A stretch of 7,245 nt of DNA from Pseudomonadota bacterium (GCA_030632745.1 DAOVUE010000075.1:1-7245), one strand, 5' to 3'; shown: positions 1 through 6,940, counted from the stretch's first letter. Program-made: numbers and translations. Notes: generated by a model not told the origin, from the sequence alone.

Positions 1-1
1 C

Positions 2-109
2 AGCTCTGAGATGAAATATGATGGTACTAATATCCACTCTAATTATAATGGCTGGGTACAGAGATTAAACAATTCAATCAGAACTAATGTTTTCAACGGC
101 AACCCTTAA
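2..109 (+). CDS. C-terminal end of an unrecognised reading frame, partial
   Basis: Frame 2 is open from the left edge to a TAA at 107-109 (35 codons), while the other two forward frames stop within the first 12 bases. An ATG lies at 11-13 but has no properly spaced ribosome binding site, so the frame probably continues upstream of the window. The visible peptide is polar and rich in Asn (for example GWVQRLNNSIRTNVFNGNP at the end), with no membrane segment and no motif I recognise. It would converge with the minus-strand operon, and the REP-like doublet begins 20 bases after its stop. It does not resemble the usual end of a REP-associated transposase. At this length an open frame can occur by chance, so confidence is low. 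Confidence 0.3.
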   Translation, partial: SSEMKYDGTNIHSNYNGWVQRLNNSIRTNVFNGNP

Positions 110-128
110 TTGCTGATTAAGAGCGCAC

Positions 129-225
129 TGGTGTCGGAGTCAAATGACAAAAGTACTGAGTTTAATAACCTCAAGAGGCACCGAGGTAAACATTCAGCCC
201 TACTTGCCATTTGACTCCGACACCA
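129..225. repeat. REPIN-like inverted-repeat element
   Basis: Two 21-base arms face each other: 129-149 contains GGTGTCGGAGTCAAATGACA, and 205-225 reads as its reverse complement with one mismatch (GACA against GGCA). The arms are separated by 55 bases with little further pairing, giving a 97-bp element able to fold into a long hairpin. Size and layout match REP doublets (REPINs), short non-autonomous elements moved by REP-associated tyrosine transposases; no transposase gene is visible. The motif resembles a 'GGGGTCGGAGTCAAAT' sequence I recall around such transposases, but I could not check this. It lies 22 bases past the glycosyltransferase stop, where a hairpin could protect or terminate the operon transcript. 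Confidence 0.7.
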
Positions 226-247
226 ACCTAAACCCATTAGTCAGATT

Positions 248-1030
248 TCACGCTTTTGATCTGTTTGTAATTGCTGCAAACAGATCTTTAAAGCTAAAGC
301 GGGTGATGACTAAGCGCCGTGTCACCATCTTTGTAATTTTCTTAATATCCTGCCATGCTTTAAAATGACTTGCTCTGCGATTCTTATGATAAATCGTTGG
401 AATGCTGACAATACTGGTATAATGCCCCTGCCAGGCAGCTTCTATAATCACTTCACTTTCAAACACAAAACCTTCACTATTTTTTAAACTGCCCAGCTTT
501 TTTAACAGGCTGACAGGATAGAGTCTAAAACCTGACTGGCTGTCAGCAACAGCATAACCTGCAGCCCAGGATATCCAGAAATTTGCAAAACGATTGGCTA
601 AAAAACGGCCCAGTGGCTGAGTTTTTAAATTCCTTTCCCTGGCTCCAATAATCAAACTCTGCGGCTGGCTTAAATAATTATCCAGCATGGCAGAAATATC
701 TTCGGCCCTATGTTGTCCATCACCATCCATAGTAATAACAGCATCAAAATTCTGCTCTATGGCATAGTCAAAACCACGCCAGAGACTGGCTGCTTTTCCT
801 GAATTTTGAGGATTGTGTACTATTTGAAATAAGTCATCACTGTTCATTGCCAGCAGCACATCAGCAGTTTTATCTTCTGAGGCATCATTAACTACTAATA
901 ACAGATCCGGCTGCTGCTTTAGAACACTCTTGATAAGATCTTTGATAGTGGCTTCTTCATTATAGGCTGGAATAACAATCATCCATTTGAGATCATTTCT
1001 AGCGCAGAGATTGTCCTGTGCAGCACTCAT
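248..1030 (-). CDS. Family 2 glycosyltransferase, DPM1-like, last gene of the polyene-type operon
   Basis: This 260-residue protein has a GT-A fold nucleotide-sugar domain. Residues 17-25 (MIVIPAYNE) are the typical first strand and loop, VVNDASEDKT at 46-55 is the donor-binding turn, and MDGDGQH at 101-107 carries the metal-binding DXD motif. S164-G167 followed by FRLYP is also typical of dolichyl-phosphate-mannose-synthase-like enzymes. No membrane segment is seen, so it probably works at the cytosolic membrane face. Its ATG overlaps the ketoreductase stop in an ATGA arrangement, which supports translational coupling and this start over Met17. Glycosyltransferases of this type accompany aryl-polyene clusters, where they may modify or anchor the lipid-like product. 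The acceptor cannot be read from the sequence. The enzyme class is certain; the role in polyene decoration is inferred from context. Confidence 0.9.
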   Translation of the reverse strand: MSAAQDNLCARNDLKWMIVIPAYNEEATIKDLIKSVLKQQPDLLLVVNDASEDKTADVLLAMNSDDLFQIVHNPQNSGKAASLWRGFDYAIEQNFDAVITMDGDGQHRAEDISAMLDNYLSQPQSLIIGARERNLKTQPLGRFLANRFANFWISWAAGYAVADSQSGFRLYPVSLLKKLGSLKNSEGFVFESEVIIEAAWQGHYTSIVSIPTIYHKNRRASHFKAWQDIKKITKMVTRRLVITRFSFKDLFAAITNRSKA

Positions 1031-1746
1031 ATCATACCGCCATTAATGGATATAACCTGCCCTGAAATATAAGCCGCTTCATCAGAGGCAAGAAAGCTCA
1101 CCAGAGCAGCCACTTCATTTACTTCACCCGCTCGCTGCATAGGTACCATTTGTTTGATCTTTTCAAGGGGAAAAGCGGCTTCACTCATGGCGGTGTTTAT
1201 AATCCCCGGAGCAACGACATTGGCTGTAATTCCACGCGAGGCTAATTCAATTGACAGGGACTTACATGCCCCCGCTAAGCCTGACTTTGCCGCAGCATAA
1301 TTAGCCTGACCTCTATTACCGCTAATACCCGCAATAGAACTAATAGCGATAACCCGACCCCAGCGGGTTTTCATCATGGGCAGCAGCAAAGGCTGTGTGA
1401 TATTAAAAAAACCATTTAAGGAAACATTAATTACATTATCCCATTGCAGCTTACTCATGCCGGCCAGAGGAGCATCCTGATGAATCCCTGCATTATGCAC
1501 CAAAATTTGAATAGGCTGAGCCTGTGTTAATTCAGAAATATATTGTGAGGTTTGTGCAAAATCAGTTAAATCAAATTGAACCGCCCGGGCAGAACCACCC
1601 TTTGCTGCAATCTGCTCAGCTAAGAGCTGAGCTTTTTCAATATTTTGATGCGCATGGATAATGATATGATGGCCATCATCAGACAGACGTTGACAAATTG
1701 CCTGACCAATTTCACCACTGCCACCGGTAACAAGAGCGTATTTCAT
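1027..1746 (-). CDS. FabG-like 3-oxoacyl-ACP reductase (ApeQ-like)
   Basis: A complete 239-residue short-chain dehydrogenase/reductase of normal FabG length. It would reduce the beta-keto group of an ACP-bound chain with NAD(P)H. The cofactor-binding loop TGGSGEIG is at 7-14 and the structural NAG at 85-87. The catalytic tetrad is complete: N107, S137 (ISSIAG), Y150 and K154 (YAAAK). The usual APG motif at 179-181 and the C-terminal SGQVISINGG stretch are also present. The gene starts 8 bases after the dehydratase stop and overlaps the glycosyltransferase by 4 bases. No strong Shine-Dalgarno precedes it; AAG lies 8 bases before the ATG. The neighbouring ketosynthase and dehydratase make it the ketoreductase of an aryl-polyene-type elongation cycle (ApeQ position) rather than the housekeeping FabG. 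That assignment is by context, as sequence alone does not separate the two. Confidence 0.92.
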   Translation of the reverse strand: MKYALVTGGSGEIGQAICQRLSDDGHHIIIHAHQNIEKAQLLAEQIAAKGGSARAVQFDLTDFAQTSQYISELTQAQPIQILVHNAGIHQDAPLAGMSKLQWDNVINVSLNGFFNITQPLLLPMMKTRWGRVIAISSIAGISGNRGQANYAAAKSGLAGACKSLSIELASRGITANVVAPGIINTAMSEAAFPLEKIKQMVPMQRAGEVNEVAALVSFLASDEAAYISGQVISINGGMI

Positions 1747-1754
1747 AAATTAAC

Positions 1755-2246
1755 TTATATTAAAAAAACGGTTATTCTACCTGAAATCAGCAGTTGCTGC
1801 CTGCAATGAATATCAAATTGATAAGTAAAACCATTCTGATCACTCATTAATTGCTTAACCTTAATCAGCAGAGCTGCAGACGAAGAAGAATCAGCCTCAG
1901 GAAAATAAGGCGCATTTAACTCAATATTGCGTACAGTTGCAATATAACCCTGAGATGATTTTAATTCTGCCTTGTTTTCCTCTTGTTGCTTTTCTAAAAC
2001 AAGAGAGCCGTGTACAGCCATTGCCTGTGCGGCGTATTCAATCCCATTCACCATAGCAATTTTGCCATTGATTCTAAGCGGATTATCAGCATCCCTATGG
2101 CTGACAGCCTGTGCTGTTAAGCTTGTTTCATCTGCTTGAATAATTTCATGCAGGAGACTCATGGTTCCGGCATGCGGCAGACGCCGTTCAATTTCCTTAC
2201 GATTCAGTATTGACTGAATAAAAAAGGGGTCGGAGTCAAATGGCAT
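1755..2246 (-). CDS. Hot-dog 3-hydroxyacyl-ACP dehydratase (ApeP-like)
   Basis: This 163-residue protein matches the single hot-dog dehydratases of aryl-polyene operons, which remove water from 3-hydroxyacyl-ACP to form the double bond. The RLPHAGTM segment at 22-29 places H25 where FabZ-type enzymes have their catalytic His. GIEYAAQAMAVHG at 68-80 places E70 at the catalytic acid on the central helix. The ATG at 2246 overlaps the preceding reading frame by 11 bases and has no Shine-Dalgarno, so translation probably depends on coupling. The first seven codons (MPFDSDP) are encoded by a copy of the REP-like repeat, so the natural N-terminus has probably been altered. The next in-frame Met is residue 29, after the catalytic His, so a shorter start would not give an active enzyme. 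The assignment to the dehydratase family is good; activity is unproven. Confidence 0.82.
   Translation of the reverse strand: MPFDSDPFFIQSILNRKEIERRLPHAGTMSLLHEIIQADETSLTAQAVSHRDADNPLRINGKIAMVNGIEYAAQAMAVHGSLVLEKQQEENKAELKSSQGYIATVRNIELNAPYFPEADSSSSAALLIKVKQLMSDQNGFTYQFDIHCRQQLLISGRITVFLI
2226..2245 (+). repeat. Third copy of the REP-like 20-mer, on a gene junction
   Basis: GGGGTCGGAGTCAAATGGCA differs by one base from the reversed right arm of the doublet at 129-225 and by two bases from the left arm. It lies across the end of the chain-length-factor tail (stop TGA, 2236-2238) and the start of the dehydratase gene (ATG, 2244-2246). A run of six A bases and a 7-bp inverted repeat (ATTCAGT/ACTGAAT, 2202-2219) adjoin it on the dehydratase side. 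Similarity to the other copies stops at the edges of the 20-mer, as expected for a mobile short motif rather than shared ancestry of the flanks. Confidence 0.75.
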
Positions 2247-2451
2247 ATGAAGTCAAGCGTATTTTTAAACCCTGCTCAAAATAAGCTAATAAAATACTCT
2301 CATCACGCTGCTTAGCCATACTGTCCAGCAAAGGCAGCAGCATAGCCTGAGGATTTGATTGTCTTAAAGCTTCCATTGCCTGACTGGACATTTTCATTGC
2401 TGACTGAAAATTTGCTGCTGCTTCATTTATGCTGATATCCATTTGATACAA
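2236..2451 (-). pseudogene. C-terminal tail of the ApeC-like chain-length factor, detached by a TAG codon
   Basis: This short frame (71 residues from a TTG at 2451, or 68 from the ATG at 2442) looks like a small independent protein but is best read as the end of the preceding gene. It is in the same frame, and only one stop codon and five sense codons separate them. Its core (NPQAMLLPLLDSMAK, then a short strand ending GLKIRL) resembles the C-terminal region I know from ketoacyl-synthase-like chain-length factors (PF13723), with NP, LPLL and a closing hydrophobic strand. Neither start has a clear Shine-Dalgarno. The last three codons and the stop lie in the REP-like repeat, so its native end is probably lost. 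It might be translated by reinitiation after the TAG and reassociate with the first part; that is speculative. Confidence 0.65.
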
Positions 2452-2466
2452 AGCATTATCAGCACT

Positions 2467-3048
2467 CTAGCTCAATCTTAAAGCACAGGAAAACTCTTGC
2501 GTAATGGGTACCAAAGAAGAAAACGATGCCGGCGGCACTTCATCATAACACAGCAGTAAACAATCCCGCTGTTGTTCATTATCGCTGCTGTTTAATTGTA
2601 CTGCGGCTTCCAGCAAACCTGCGCTGCAGCTGTCATTATAAGCAGTAATACTGGTACTGGGTGTTTGTGCCCCAATGGCTATAGACCAGTAGCCCGAGGC
2701 TGCATTATGTACTGAATTGTGAAAACGTGTAGGAGAGACAGGTCGACCATCCATCGCCAGAGCCATGCTGATTTGGTGAAAGGTGCTTAAGTCACCATTA
2801 GCACAGGAAAAAATTTGTAAACACTGACTTAATTCATCGGCCGAACCCGTCTGCTGTGCAGCAGATAAAGCCAGTTGCGTCACTCTGCTGGCACGCCTTG
2901 TTTCATTAGCAGGCAATAGTGTGTCTAATTTTTTAGCAACAGGTTCAGCTGCATAGCACCTGGTATTATTCAATACAGCTGCCGCTTCATGCCAGTTTTT
3001 CATACCCGGGGCAACAATGCCTATGGCCTTTATATAGACTGTCAGCAT
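2467..3048 (-). CDS. ApeC-like ketosynthase partner / chain-length factor, N-terminal 193 residues before an in-frame TAG
   Basis: The protein matches the ketoacyl-synthase-like family PF13723, which in aryl-polyene systems pairs with a ketosynthase to form a heterodimer that sets chain length. Family hallmarks are IGIVAPGMKNW at 9-19, LPANETRRAS at 45-54, SPTRFHNSVHNAASGYWSIA at 105-124, SAGLLEAAVQL at 142-152 and LLLCYDEVPP at 164-173. C141 falls near the position of the ketosynthase nucleophile, but the two catalytic His motifs of a full ketosynthase are absent, as expected for this family. The gene overlaps the ketosynthase stop by 7 bases. It ends at TAG (2467-2469) just after the EFSCALRL strand, where family members normally continue. 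The missing end is encoded in frame at 2236-2451; together they would give about 270 codons. Family call strong; intactness doubtful. Confidence 0.8.
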   Translation of the reverse strand: MLTVYIKAIGIVAPGMKNWHEAAAVLNNTRCYAAEPVAKKLDTLLPANETRRASRVTQLALSAAQQTGSADELSQCLQIFSCANGDLSTFHQISMALAMDGRPVSPTRFHNSVHNAASGYWSIAIGAQTPSTSITAYNDSCSAGLLEAAVQLNSSDNEQQRDCLLLCYDEVPPASFSSLVPITQEFSCALRLS

Positions 3049-4289
3049 GACTCATCATCCTGATCTTCATCTATTTCTTCGCTAAAGATCAGACAGCAGT
3101 TATTACCACCAAAGCCAAATGAATTACTTGCTGCAGTCCTGACGGGTACGTGTTGTTCCTTCATTAACACATTTTGTGAAAAAGACGCATCGACAGTCAC
3201 AGTATTTAAACTCTTTGGCATAAAATTGTGCTCAATACTGAGCACACTATAAATTGCTTCTACTCCCCCTGCCGCACCCAGGGTATGGCCCGTCCAGCCT
3301 TTTGTAGAACTGCAGGCAACCGGACCGGGAAAAATTTGTGCTAAGGCTTTATCTTCCATTGCATCATTGACAGGGGTCGCTGTACCATGCAGATTAACAT
3401 AATCTATATCTTCTGCTTTAAATCCTGAGCGGCTTATAGCCTGCTGCAGTGCCTGAAATGCACCCCGACCTTGCGGGTGAGGCGACGACATATGATAAGC
3501 ATCGGAGCTTTCACCATAGGCACGCAGAAAAACAGGAGCAGACTGTGTGCATTCAGCCTTATCTGCTTTTTCAAGCAGAATAAAAGCCGCCGCCTCACCA
3601 ATTGATAATCCATTACGATTTTTATCTGCAGGACGACATTTTTCCTGAGACACTAATTCTAATGCATTAAAACCGTATAAGGTGGTTAAGCAAAGACTGT
3701 CAACGCCACCGACAATAGCAGCATCACATAATCCCAGCTCAATATATCGGGAGGCAGCGGCAAATACTTTTGCACTGGAAGAACACGCCGTTGACACAAC
3801 CAGTGCCGGCCCTTTGAGCTGATATAAATTGCGTACAAATTCAGCCACAGAAAAACTATTATGCTGTTCTCTAAAATGAATATTGCTGTCTAATTTACCT
3901 GAAACACGAAATGCTTCACTCTGATAAGCCAGTTCTGTATCCAGAATACCGGAAGTGGAAGTCCCCAGGAAAACCCCCACTCGCTCAGCACCATAAGTTA
4001 ATGTTGCCTGTTTAATGGCAGTATTAAAGCCATCCTGCTGCAATGCCAGATAGGCGAGCTGATTATTACGACACTGGTAATCTGCTAAATGCCGCGGCAG
4101 AGTTTGTTCTTCTATACCGCTTACACGGCCAATATAAGTATCCAGTTCAACATCTAGAAAGTTATTTTGGCACAAGCCTGTCGTTCCACTGTATAAGGCT
4201 TCAAGATTAGCCTGATTTCCACAACCGGCCGCAGTGGTGACAGTATAATGTGAAAGCAATAGAGGTGATAAAGCATGAATTAAAGACAT
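3042..4289 (-). CDS. Beta-ketoacyl-ACP synthase, FabF/ApeO-ApeR type
   Basis: A complete 415-residue condensing enzyme with a full thiolase fold. It would carry out decarboxylative Claisen condensation of malonyl-ACP with an ACP-bound chain in the cytosol. The catalytic triad is intact: C169 in STACSSS, H301 in LHGTATPVND and H335 in KGWTGHTLGAAGG, with the supporting Lys at 330. The FGFGGNN loop at 391-397, which gates the active site, is also present. The C-terminus is unusually acidic (SEEIDEDQDDES). The ATG at 4289 is chosen because the protein begins directly with the expected first strand. It is the first gene of the operon, about 45 bases after a predicted transcription start, and overlaps the chain-length-factor gene by 7 bases. 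A KS next to a PF13723 partner, dehydratase and ketoreductase points to an aryl-polyene-like pathway rather than housekeeping fatty acid synthesis. Confidence 0.93.
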   Translation of the reverse strand: MSLIHALSPLLLSHYTVTTAAGCGNQANLEALYSGTTGLCQNNFLDVELDTYIGRVSGIEEQTLPRHLADYQCRNNQLAYLALQQDGFNTAIKQATLTYGAERVGVFLGTSTSGILDTELAYQSEAFRVSGKLDSNIHFREQHNSFSVAEFVRNLYQLKGPALVVSTACSSSAKVFAAASRYIELGLCDAAIVGGVDSLCLTTLYGFNALELVSQEKCRPADKNRNGLSIGEAAAFILLEKADKAECTQSAPVFLRAYGESSDAYHMSSPHPQGRGAFQALQQAISRSGFKAEDIDYVNLHGTATPVNDAMEDKALAQIFPGPVACSSTKGWTGHTLGAAGGVEAIYSVLSIEHNFMPKSLNTVTVDASFSQNVLMKEQHVPVRTAASNSFGFGGNNCCLIFSEEIDEDQDDESC

Positions 4290-4341
4290 GAAAACTGATA
4301 ATCATCCACAGGCAGCATAGCTATAAAAACAATATGACTAA

Positions 4342-4350
4342 ATTATAACA
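4342..4350 (-). promoter_or_regulatory. Extended -10 promoter for the ketosynthase operon
   Basis: On the minus strand this reads TGTTATAAT, a perfect TATAAT hexamer with the TGn extension. No good -35 hexamer is found 16-18 bases upstream (closest AGAAGT), which extended -10 promoters tolerate. Transcription would start near 4335, leaving a leader of about 45 bases before the ketosynthase ATG. The position in the 96-bp gap after the kinase stop suggests that the operon is transcribed independently of the kinase gene. Confidence 0.6.
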
Positions 4351-4385
4351 GAAATTGGCTTAAAACTTCTGCCTTAGCCTTCCCC

Positions 4386-6818
4386 TTAGCTCTGGTATTT
4401 TTTTACTAATGCTTCTGAAGCAAGCTGTTTCAGCTGTTTCAATAATTTAAGTTCCTGATTTTTAATCAGCAGTGAATTTGCCTGAAAACGGTCGCCATAA
4501 AATAGACCTATAGGCTTATTTTTAATCATAACAGGAAGGATAATAAAACTCTCTGAATCAATAATTTGCTGATACCATGCAGGGATCTTATTAAAAATTT
4601 TTTCATCAGTTGAATCTGAAATATGAATATCAACTCCCTTACGCAAGGCTAAATGAAAAACATCTGCCTGATATTTTAGAGGAAATTGAAATTGCCTCAG
4701 ATAACGATCATTAATGCCATAAGCAAATTTAGCTTCCATTATTTCCTTTTGCTTATTTACCATACACACCACAGCATGATCAAAATCCAGCGCTCTCTGC
4801 ATGACGTCCAAACACAATCTAAAAATATCTGTAACACTATAAGAACCCATTAACAATGCATTAATATCATCAATACCTGCTTTCAATATTTCTTCCGGGC
4901 TTTGTTCCAGCGCCTGTTCTATAGTGTTATGAGCATCTTTAGCTTTCGGAACGATAATAATGCTCTGATCACTATCGGGAGGCCTTCTTTTGTCAGTGCT
5001 TTTATCACTGCTGAAATCAGCACTATCCTGTTCCTGAGCATCCTGGTTCAGACCTTCAATATTCAAGCCTTCAATAATAGATGACCTGGACATATTAATA
5101 TTTAATATTGAATTAAGATCAGTTAAATCCTCTTTTGCCTGATCAGCCAAAGCCGTTAAATCACTATCTTTTAATTTTAACTGTGGTGTGTATTCACGCC
5201 ATAACTGAACAGCCTGCATACGCCAGTCACAATTGTCTTTTTGTTCAATTAAATGAGTCAGCTCATTGGATAAACTGGTGACAGCATGCATTTGTTCATT
5301 ATTATTTAACCGGCTGCGCTTGCTGTTTGCCCTGGCATTATAAGGTTCAATCGTATTAACAATGTAATACGGCAGTTTCCATTCCTTTGCAATCACGACA
5401 CCTAAACGATTATAGCTAACCCCCAAAACCTGAATAGCTGCATTTTCTTCACTAAGTTTTTCTTCTGTGACTAATTTTTCAATTTCCAGTGATTCCTCAT
5501 TAAAATAAAAAATACTCAGTAACTTACCCAGATTATGAAAAATACCACTCAAAAAAACTTCTTCTTTGTTGGCCAGCCCCACTTTATCTGCCAGATTTTT
5601 TGCAAATACGCCGCTATACAAACAGGAAACTATTTGATCTTTAAGCTGATTTGCCTGTGTTTTATCATGCAGATGATCAATTAAAATCAAACTCACCGCA
5701 ATAGAGCGAATGGCATCAAAGCCAAGCATCATTACTGCCCGGGATATGGTTTTAACTTCACCTGCACCACGTCGATAATAAGCCGAATTAACAATTTTCA
5801 GGATCTTATTAGTTAAAGCAAAATCTTCTACAATAGTAGCAGCAAGCTCACTAAAACCTTTTTCATCTTCATCGACAATTTCATTTATTTTGAATAAGGA
5901 TTCTGATAATGCAGGAAAATCTTTCTTACGTTTCATACGTCTCAGCAGAAACTCAACCGTTACATCCTGTTTTTTACTGGAGAGATTGACCGTACCCGCC
6001 TGGCTGGCCTGGTACTCATCAATTGCGGCATTAAACTCTACGCTGCTTTGATAACGATTCTCTAATTTTTTATCAATGGCCTTTAAAATAATACTTTCAA
6101 ATTTATCATCAATATCCGTATTAAATTTTGAAGGTACAGGTAAAGAATCATGCAGTACTTTAGTGATAACCTGTTTAATACCCATAGCTTTAAAAGCAGT
6201 TTTCCCGGTCAGCATTTCATACAGAATAAGTCCTAGAGCATAAACATCATTACCGGCACTGATGCTTTGCCTGCGAATATATTCCGGAGGCATATAACGG
6301 GGCGTACCCAAAAAACCATCTGTTTTTGAATTTTGTCCGGAAAGGACACGGGCAATACCGAAATCCATCACCTTAGCAATATCATCATCATTAATTAAGA
6401 TATTGGAAGGCTTTAAATCACAATGAATAATATTTTGCCGGCTGGCATAGGCAATAGCTTCAATAACAGGCTTCAGCAATGATAGAGCTGCTGTGACGGA
6501 CATAGCTCTTTTTGACTTCATTATATCCGATAGTAATTGCCCACTAACATATTCAAACACCAGATAAGGATTATGTTCTTCATCTTCTCCGGCTTCATAA
6601 ATTGAAACAATATTAGGATGTACCATCTTACTGATGGTACGGGCTTCTTTGAGCAGGAGTTGTTTGGTATCCACAGCATTGCTGAGATTTTCCACATGCA
6701 GTGTTTTAATGGCAACATTTCTTTGCAATACAGGATCAATAGCAAGGTGTACAACACCCTGTGTACCTTTACCCAGTGCTCTTAGCAGATTAAAACGACC
6801 TATTTTTTTTGTCACCAT
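4386..6818 (-). CDS. Ser/Thr protein kinase fused to HDOD and GAF domains
   Basis: A cytosolic signalling protein of 810 residues (numbered from the ATG at 6818), with no membrane segment. The Hanks-type kinase covers about 8-270 and looks active: glycine loop GKGTQG 16-21, VAIK Lys38, Glu58, HCDLKPSN 132-139 with Asp134, DFG 152-154, GTPRYMPPE 171-179 and Asp191. An HDOD domain follows (about 300-500), with H428-N429 where true HD phosphohydrolases have His-Asp, so hydrolysis is unlikely. A polar linker containing a duplicated IEGLN (582-591) leads to a C-terminal GAF domain (about 658-800), a likely ligand sensor. The same frame reaches a TTG at 6830, but that codon lies inside a tandem repeat and has no ribosome site; a GTG at 6815, with AAGAGA upstream, is another possibility. 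Substrate and signal cannot be inferred. Confidence 0.9.
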   Translation of the reverse strand: MVTKKIGRFNLLRALGKGTQGVVHLAIDPVLQRNVAIKTLHVENLSNAVDTKQLLLKEARTISKMVHPNIVSIYEAGEDEEHNPYLVFEYVSGQLLSDIMKSKRAMSVTAALSLLKPVIEAIAYASRQNIIHCDLKPSNILINDDDIAKVMDFGIARVLSGQNSKTDGFLGTPRYMPPEYIRRQSISAGNDVYALGLILYEMLTGKTAFKAMGIKQVITKVLHDSLPVPSKFNTDIDDKFESIILKAIDKKLENRYQSSVEFNAAIDEYQASQAGTVNLSSKKQDVTVEFLLRRMKRKKDFPALSESLFKINEIVDEDEKGFSELAATIVEDFALTNKILKIVNSAYYRRGAGEVKTISRAVMMLGFDAIRSIAVSLILIDHLHDKTQANQLKDQIVSCLYSGVFAKNLADKVGLANKEEVFLSGIFHNLGKLLSIFYFNEESLEIEKLVTEEKLSEENAAIQVLGVSYNRLGVVIAKEWKLPYYIVNTIEPYNARANSKRSRLNNNEQMHAVTSLSNELTHLIEQKDNCDWRMQAVQLWREYTPQLKLKDSDLTALADQAKEDLTDLNSILNINMSRSSIIEGLNIEGLNQDAQEQDSADFSSDKSTDKRRPPDSDQSIIIVPKAKDAHNTIEQALEQSPEEILKAGIDDINALLMGSYSVTDIFRLCLDVMQRALDFDHAVVCMVNKQKEIMEAKFAYGINDRYLRQFQFPLKYQADVFHLALRKGVDIHISDSTDEKIFNKIPAWYQQIIDSESFIILPVMIKNKPIGLFYGDRFQANSLLIKNQELKLLKQLKQLASEALVKKYQS

Positions 6819-6822
6819 TCTC

Positions 6823-6847
6823 TTAACCAAAAGTATTAACCAAAGTA
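6823..6847. repeat. Tandem 12/13-bp direct repeat at the kinase start
   Basis: TTAACCAAAAGTA (6823-6835) is directly followed by TTAACCAAAGTA (6836-6847), identical except for one extra A. The repeat sits just upstream of the kinase ATG and covers the alternative TTG start. It could be a double binding site for a regulator acting on the leader, or a simple slippage duplication. Confidence 0.6.
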
Positions 6848-6940
6848 CTTCTATAAAAAATTTAATATTACCATAGATAATGGTGGATAAATTAATAACT
6901 TTAAAGGAATGCTTGCTGCAGTATAAGAAAGGAGTGTTTA

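Noticed and set aside
144..368. Plus-strand open frame of 74 codons starting in the REP-like arm
   Set aside because: Its start and the PFDSDT stretch are translations of the two repeat arms, and the rest is antisense to the well-supported glycosyltransferase gene.
2236..2451. Idea that the 71-residue frame is the missing acyl carrier protein, because of an LDS sequence
   Set aside because: There is no G-x-DSL phosphopantetheine motif and no acidic helix II, and the sequence fits the C-terminal end of the adjacent chain-length factor instead.
2467..2469. TAG read as pyrrolysine
   Set aside because: The codon falls in a weakly conserved linker, no pyl genes are visible, and a nonsense mutation or readthrough is simpler. 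Only a genome search could revive the idea.
4352..4385. Possible intrinsic terminator after the kinase stop (GGCTAA ... TTAAGCC)
   Set aside because: The stem is short and needs a bulge, and no T run follows it, so I do not call it.
4902..5084. Plus-strand frame of 60 codons
   Set aside because: It is antisense to the linker region of the kinase-HDOD-GAF gene, with no start signal or recognisable protein feature.
6521..6876. Overlapping frames on both strands over the kinase N-terminus
   Set aside because: They are shadows of the conserved kinase domain, whose motifs are unmistakable in the chosen frame.
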